Notes under the pieces: generated by a model | What the model was told of the DNA's origin: nothing | Databases searched by the model: none | The model's input: the letters and a program-made list of their open reading frames with translations, nothing else | Program-made: the position numbers and the translations under genes | From: Lysobacter sp. KIS68-7 | Lineage (GTDB): Bacteria > Pseudomonadota > Gammaproteobacteria > Xanthomonadales > Xanthomonadaceae | Length of the DNA stretch: 64,000 nucleotides | Reading direction: 5' to 3' | Assembly (NCBI RefSeq): GCF_021284745.1 | Contig: NZ_CP089925.1 | Span: forward strand, 2,231,001 to 2,295,000 | Shown: one piece after another, positions 61,035 to 64,000 of the stretch | Layout of the letters: every line of letters starts with the position of its first letter | How positions within the stretch are numbered: the stretch's first letter is position 1

Positions 61035-61739
61035 ATGTGCGGCCGCTTCACCCGCGATTTCACCTGGCAGCAAGTTCGCGAGTTTTCGCGGATGCTGGAT
61101 CTGATCGTGCCGGAAGAAGAGCCGACGGCCGTGTGGAATATCGCGCCGACGGATCCGGGCCCGGTCATCGTCGCGAGCGACCACGTCGCCGGCGGTGGCG
61201 GCAAGGTGCACATGATGCGTTGGGGCCTGCTGCCGTCCTTCGCAAAGGACACCAAGCTCGCCTACAGCACGATCAACGCACGTCTTGAATCGGTCGACAC
61301 GAAGCCTGCGTTCCGCAATGCGTGGCTGACGCGTCGTGCACTCGTGCCCGCGACGGGGTACTACGAGTGGCCGGTGATCGATGGCGTCAAACGCCCGCAC
61401 TACATCGCGCTCGCCGATTCGCCCGTGATGATGTTCGGTGGCCTGTGGGAAACACGGCCCGACGGGGCGGGCGGATGGTTGTCCACGTATTCGATCGTGA
61501 CGCGCGAAGCCGATCCGGTGATCGCGCCCGTCCACGATCGGATGCCGCTGATCCTGCCGCCGGACATGCATCGCGATTGGCTGCACGGCAGTGCGGACGA
61601 TGCAATGGCGATGGCGCATGCGGCGCCGGAACCTGCACTCGTGTTCCATGAAGTCGACAAGGCCGTCGGCAATGTCAGGAACCAGGGGAAGCAATTGATT
61701 GCACCGATGCCGTCGGCATCGGACGCGTTGTTCCGATAG
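61035..61739 (+). CDS. SRAP-domain protein (SOS response-associated, YedK/HMCES type)
   Basis: SRAP proteins form a covalent thiazolidine bond with abasic sites in single-stranded DNA. The 234-residue product begins MCGRF, so Cys2 is the crosslinking residue after Met removal, and has WNIAPTDPGPV (~34), RWGLLPSF (~62), INARLESV with the conserved Asn (~80), PATGYYEW with the catalytic Glu (~105) and PVHDRMPLIL with the active His (~165). Its place beside ligD suggests a repair island. Length is typical. Confidence 0.94.
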   Translation: MCGRFTRDFTWQQVREFSRMLDLIVPEEEPTAVWNIAPTDPGPVIVASDHVAGGGGKVHMMRWGLLPSFAKDTKLAYSTINARLESVDTKPAFRNAWLTRRALVPATGYYEWPVIDGVKRPHYIALADSPVMMFGGLWETRPDGAGGWLSTYSIVTREADPVIAPVHDRMPLILPPDMHRDWLHGSADDAMAMAHAAPEPALVFHEVDKAVGNVRNQGKQLIAPMPSASDALFR

Positions 61740-61974
61740 ACGCGAACTGACAGCACGCGCTTGCCCCAAGGGGCGATAGCGCAATCCAACTCGCGATGTT
61801 CTGCTGACGCCGTCGCTCACGGCGTTCTCGCGAGACGAGACCCATGAACGGAATCGCTGGCGAAATTTCTCTCACCCCGGAGGGAAGTCTCCTGCTTATC
61901 CATGCGCGAGACGAACGGAACACTACGCCACCCGCTCCCACGCCCCGCTGATTTGCACGGGCTCCCGAAACGAC
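61740..61974. other. 235-bp intergenic region with several hairpins
   Basis: Contains a GCCCC-AA-GGGGC stem inside an outer CGCT/AGCG pair (61758-61781), a 7-bp stem ACGCCGT / ACGGCGT with a 5-base loop (61807-61825) and an adjoining palindrome TCTCGCGAGA (61826-61835). A 35-codon frame (61844-61951, MNGIAGEISLTPEG) has no good ribosome binding site. The region is the 5' side of the autotransporter gene. I saw no known riboswitch pattern. Confidence 0.45.
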
Positions 61975-64000
61975 ATGTCCGATTCGAACTCCAATATGTT
62001 TCCCTCGAGACTGGCGAAAGCGATCGCCATGTCGCTGGCCGTTTCCGTCATGGCGCCGGTTGCAGGCGCGACGGAATCGTCCGCAACCAAAACGACCGAA
62101 GTCCTGACCGAAGAAGAGCGCAAGCGCAAGAAGGAGAAGGAGCGCCATCCGCTCCTCGATCCGAAGCGGGAACAGACGCAGAAGGTCCAGGCAAGTCTTC
62201 CGGATATCGGCGGTGGCGCGGCCGCGGACGCCGCGGCGAAGAAGGCGCGCGTGGACGCCGCCAAGCAGCAGGTGACCGCCGCCGCAATCGCGACGGCGCA
62301 ACAGGCCGCCAACCCGAACAACACAACGGCCCCGCTCAAGGATCTGGGCGAAAAGGTCGTCAACTCCGGCTTGTCCGCAGGTGTGCGCGCCGCGGGCGAC
62401 AGCACGTTGCCGTTCCTCGGAAACCTCACCGGCAACGTGTCCTACGGCGACAACGGCGTCGACTTCAACCTGCAGACCGTCGGCGTGCTGTCGGGCAAGG
62501 GCGTGGGCCACACCCTTCTTGCGCAAGTCGGCGCGCACAACGAAGCCGATCGCCCGACCGCGAACGTCGGCCTGCTGTGGCGTTACATCGCCAACACGGA
62601 GAATTGGTTCGTCGGTGCAAATGCCTTCTACGACCACGACTTCCACGCGGGCGCGCATCGCGTCGGCGTCGGCGTCGAAGCTGCGTCTAGGCAAGTGCGG
62701 GGCTTCGCGAACTACTACACGCCGAAGTCCGACACGTGGGTGGACGTGAAGGGCAATGAAGACCTGATCGAACGCGCCGCGACCGGTTACGACCTCGGCC
62801 TCACCTGGATGCCCGCCGCAGCGCCGGGCCTGGACCTCTCCCTGAAGGGCACGTGGTGGCACGGCGAACGCGTCGATGTCTTCGGCACCGGCCAGACGCT
62901 CGAGAACCCGAACCTGTTCACCGCGCGCATCGGCTATTCGCCGGTGCCGCTGTTCGGCATCAGCCTGGAGCACGAGAAAGCGATCGGCGGTCCGAGCGAC
63001 ACGCGCGTGATGCTCAACTTCCGGTACCAGCTTGGCCAGTCCTTCAAGGAGCAACTCGACCGCCGGAACCTCGCGCAGCGCAACGACATCCGATCGCTCG
63101 CAACGTCGCCGGTCGAACGCGAGCACCGCATCGTCACCGAGCAACGCGACAAGTGGGCACCGCTCGAACTCCTCGGCCCGCAGACCGTCCACGCGACGAT
63201 CAAGGACACCGAGATCTATCGTTACCTCGTGCAACTGCAGGGCGGCAAGCCGCCGTTCCAGTTCTCGCTCAATGGCGTGGACGCCGCGCTGTTCACGCTG
63301 GTCGGCCAGGAGCTGCGCTTCGACCCTTCGGGCCTTCCGAAGCCGGCCGCCGGCGAGGACAGCATCTATGAGGTCACCGTCGCCGTGCGCGGCGCGAATG
63401 GCCACGTCGCCGAGAAGCACTTCGTGATCGAAGTGATCTGGACCGACCGGGACGAAGACGGGTTGAGCGACGAACGCGAAGCCGAACTCGGCACCGACCC
63501 GACCAAGCCCGACACCGATGGTGACGGCATCAACGACGGCACCGAAGTTGAAAACGGCACCAACCCGCTGGATCCAAACGACCCGGGCAAGGACACCGAC
63601 AACGACGGTCTCAACGACGACAAGGAACCCGACCACGGCACGGATCCGACCAAGCCGGACACCGACGGCGACGGCATCAAGGATGGTGACGAAATCGAAC
63701 TGGGCACAGATCCGACGAAGCCGGACACCGACGGCGACGGCATCAACGACGGCAAGGAAGTCACCGACGGCACCGACCCGCTCGATCCCAACGATCCCGG
63801 CGTGGCGGCCAACCAGCCCACCGCCGTGACGGTGCTGATGAACGGCGTTGCGCTCACCGACTTCCCGATCGTCGGCGCCACGCTTTCGGCGAACGTCACC
63901 TGCGACGGCGACGGCACTTGCCCGCCCACGCTGCAGTACCAGTGGCAGATCGAATCGGAAATCGGTTCGCACATTTACGTCGACATCCCCGGCGCCACGG
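61975..64000 (+). CDS. Inverse autotransporter (intimin/invasin family) with TSP3 repeats, 3' end missing
   Basis: The frame is open from ATG 61975 to the window end (675 codons, no stop). An N-terminal signal region (MFPSRLAKAIAMSLAVSVMA, with a possible start at 61996) is followed by a charged linker, then the inverse autotransporter beta-barrel (~residues 125-380; WFVGANAFYDHDFHAGAHR is the family hallmark). Residues ~491-609 contain five DxDxDGxxD calcium-binding thrombospondin type 3 repeats (DTDGDGIND, DTDNDGLND). From ~620 an Ig-like module starts (LSANVTCDGDGTCPPTLQYQ). It should be an outer-membrane adhesin with its passenger at the C-terminus. No strong promoter was identified. Confidence 0.88.
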   Translation, partial: MSDSNSNMFPSRLAKAIAMSLAVSVMAPVAGATESSATKTTEVLTEEERKRKKEKERHPLLDPKREQTQKVQASLPDIGGGAAADAAAKKARVDAAKQQVTAAAIATAQQAANPNNTTAPLKDLGEKVVNSGLSAGVRAAGDSTLPFLGNLTGNVSYGDNGVDFNLQTVGVLSGKGVGHTLLAQVGAHNEADRPTANVGLLWRYIANTENWFVGANAFYDHDFHAGAHRVGVGVEAASRQVRGFANYYTPKSDTWVDVKGNEDLIERAATGYDLGLTWMPAAAPGLDLSLKGTWWHGERVDVFGTGQTLENPNLFTARIGYSPVPLFGISLEHEKAIGGPSDTRVMLNFRYQLGQSFKEQLDRRNLAQRNDIRSLATSPVEREHRIVTEQRDKWAPLELLGPQTVHATIKDTEIYRYLVQLQGGKPPFQFSLNGVDAALFTLVGQELRFDPSGLPKPAAGEDSIYEVTVAVRGANGHVAEKHFVIEVIWTDRDEDGLSDEREAELGTDPTKPDTDGDGINDGTEVENGTNPLDPNDPGKDTDNDGLNDDKEPDHGTDPTKPDTDGDGIKDGDEIELGTDPTKPDTDGDGINDGKEVTDGTDPLDPNDPGVAANQPTAVTVLMNGVALTDFPIVGATLSANVTCDGDGTCPPTLQYQWQIESEIGSHIYVDIPGAT

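Noticed and set aside
61844-61951. 35-codon ORF in the autotransporter leader
   Set aside because: No ribosome binding site, overlaps a likely repeat, and no sign of coding constraint.
61740-61974. Cyclic di-GMP (GEMM) or other riboswitch before the autotransporter
   Set aside because: The hairpins lack the conserved GEMM core and receptor motifs, and no other riboswitch consensus was recognised.
61675-63972. 765-codon minus-strand frame opposite the autotransporter
   Set aside because: The plus strand encodes a coherent signal peptide, beta-barrel and TSP3 repeats up to the window end; the minus product is Val/Gly/Arg repeats mirroring the TSP3 DNA repeats.

Overview
The window is high-GC, gene-dense chromosomal DNA from a gammaproteobacterium, most likely of the Lysobacteraceae/Xanthomonadaceae (Lysobacter-like). 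The basis is gene content and order: infB-rbfA-truB-rpsO-pnp, pssA next to a class III PHA synthase (phaEC), comEC-exbB-exbD-msbA-lpxK-kdsB followed by uvrC-pgsA-tRNA, a LolC/LolD pair, and a perfect CRP/Clp-type palindrome before a pilus operon. I found no phage, transposase, integrase or CRISPR array. The first gene (infB) and the last (an inverse autotransporter) are cut by the window edges.

Layout. 1-6131: translation and RNA genes infB, rbfA, truB, rpsO and pnp, with clear terminators after rpsO and pnp. 6342-14714: a small membrane protein, then a leftward run of five genes (membrane protein, dinB, YbhP-like phosphodiesterase, YbhN-like membrane protein, and a 1327-residue multi-sensor hybrid histidine kinase). 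14838-19642: a secreted SdrB-like protein and an overlapping MrfB/MrfA nuclease-helicase pair. 19799-23026: pssA, phaE, phaC and a small membrane protein with an HExxH motif. 23027-23381: a gene-free stretch rich in hairpins. 23382-26156: VOC protein, lolD, lolC-type permease and a YgfX-like protein. 26332-37375: comEC and the lipid A/KDO operon, an NHL-repeat protein, uvrC and pgsA. 37402-38979: tRNA-Gly, tRNA-Cys, a hypothetical protein and an M14-type peptidase.

38982-46495 is a leftward accessory block: a retropepsin-like protein, ppk2, a SulP permease, small unknowns, and a DUF2950/DUF3300 pair. 46635-49503 holds an S9 peptidase, a glycerophosphodiester phosphodiesterase and tRNA-Leu. 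49531-51647 holds a lipoprotein, a small membrane protein and a secreted beta-propeller. 51648-56365 is an archaic (Csu-like, spore coat U) chaperone-usher pilus operon read leftward, with a Clp-type site upstream and an 11-bp hairpin between the pilin and chaperone genes. 56653-61739 holds a Calx-beta secreted protein, three-domain ligD, a previously easy-to-miss 59-residue ORF and an SRAP-domain protein. From 61975 to the window end runs a large inverse autotransporter with thrombospondin type 3 repeats.

Themes. DNA repair is well represented (dinB, mrfAB, uvrC, ligD, SRAP), as are cell envelope and surface functions (lipid A export, lipoprotein sorting, phospholipid synthesis, pilus, autotransporter, secreted beta-rich proteins). 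Many genes overlap by 4 bp (ATGA, GTGA or TTGA), indicating translational coupling. No complete new system can be demonstrated from sequence alone. The strongest leads are the Clp-controlled pilus operon with its internal RNA hairpin, the MrfAB pair, the possible hairpin-masked ribosome binding site of the DUF3300 gene, and the SulP-PPK2 operon.
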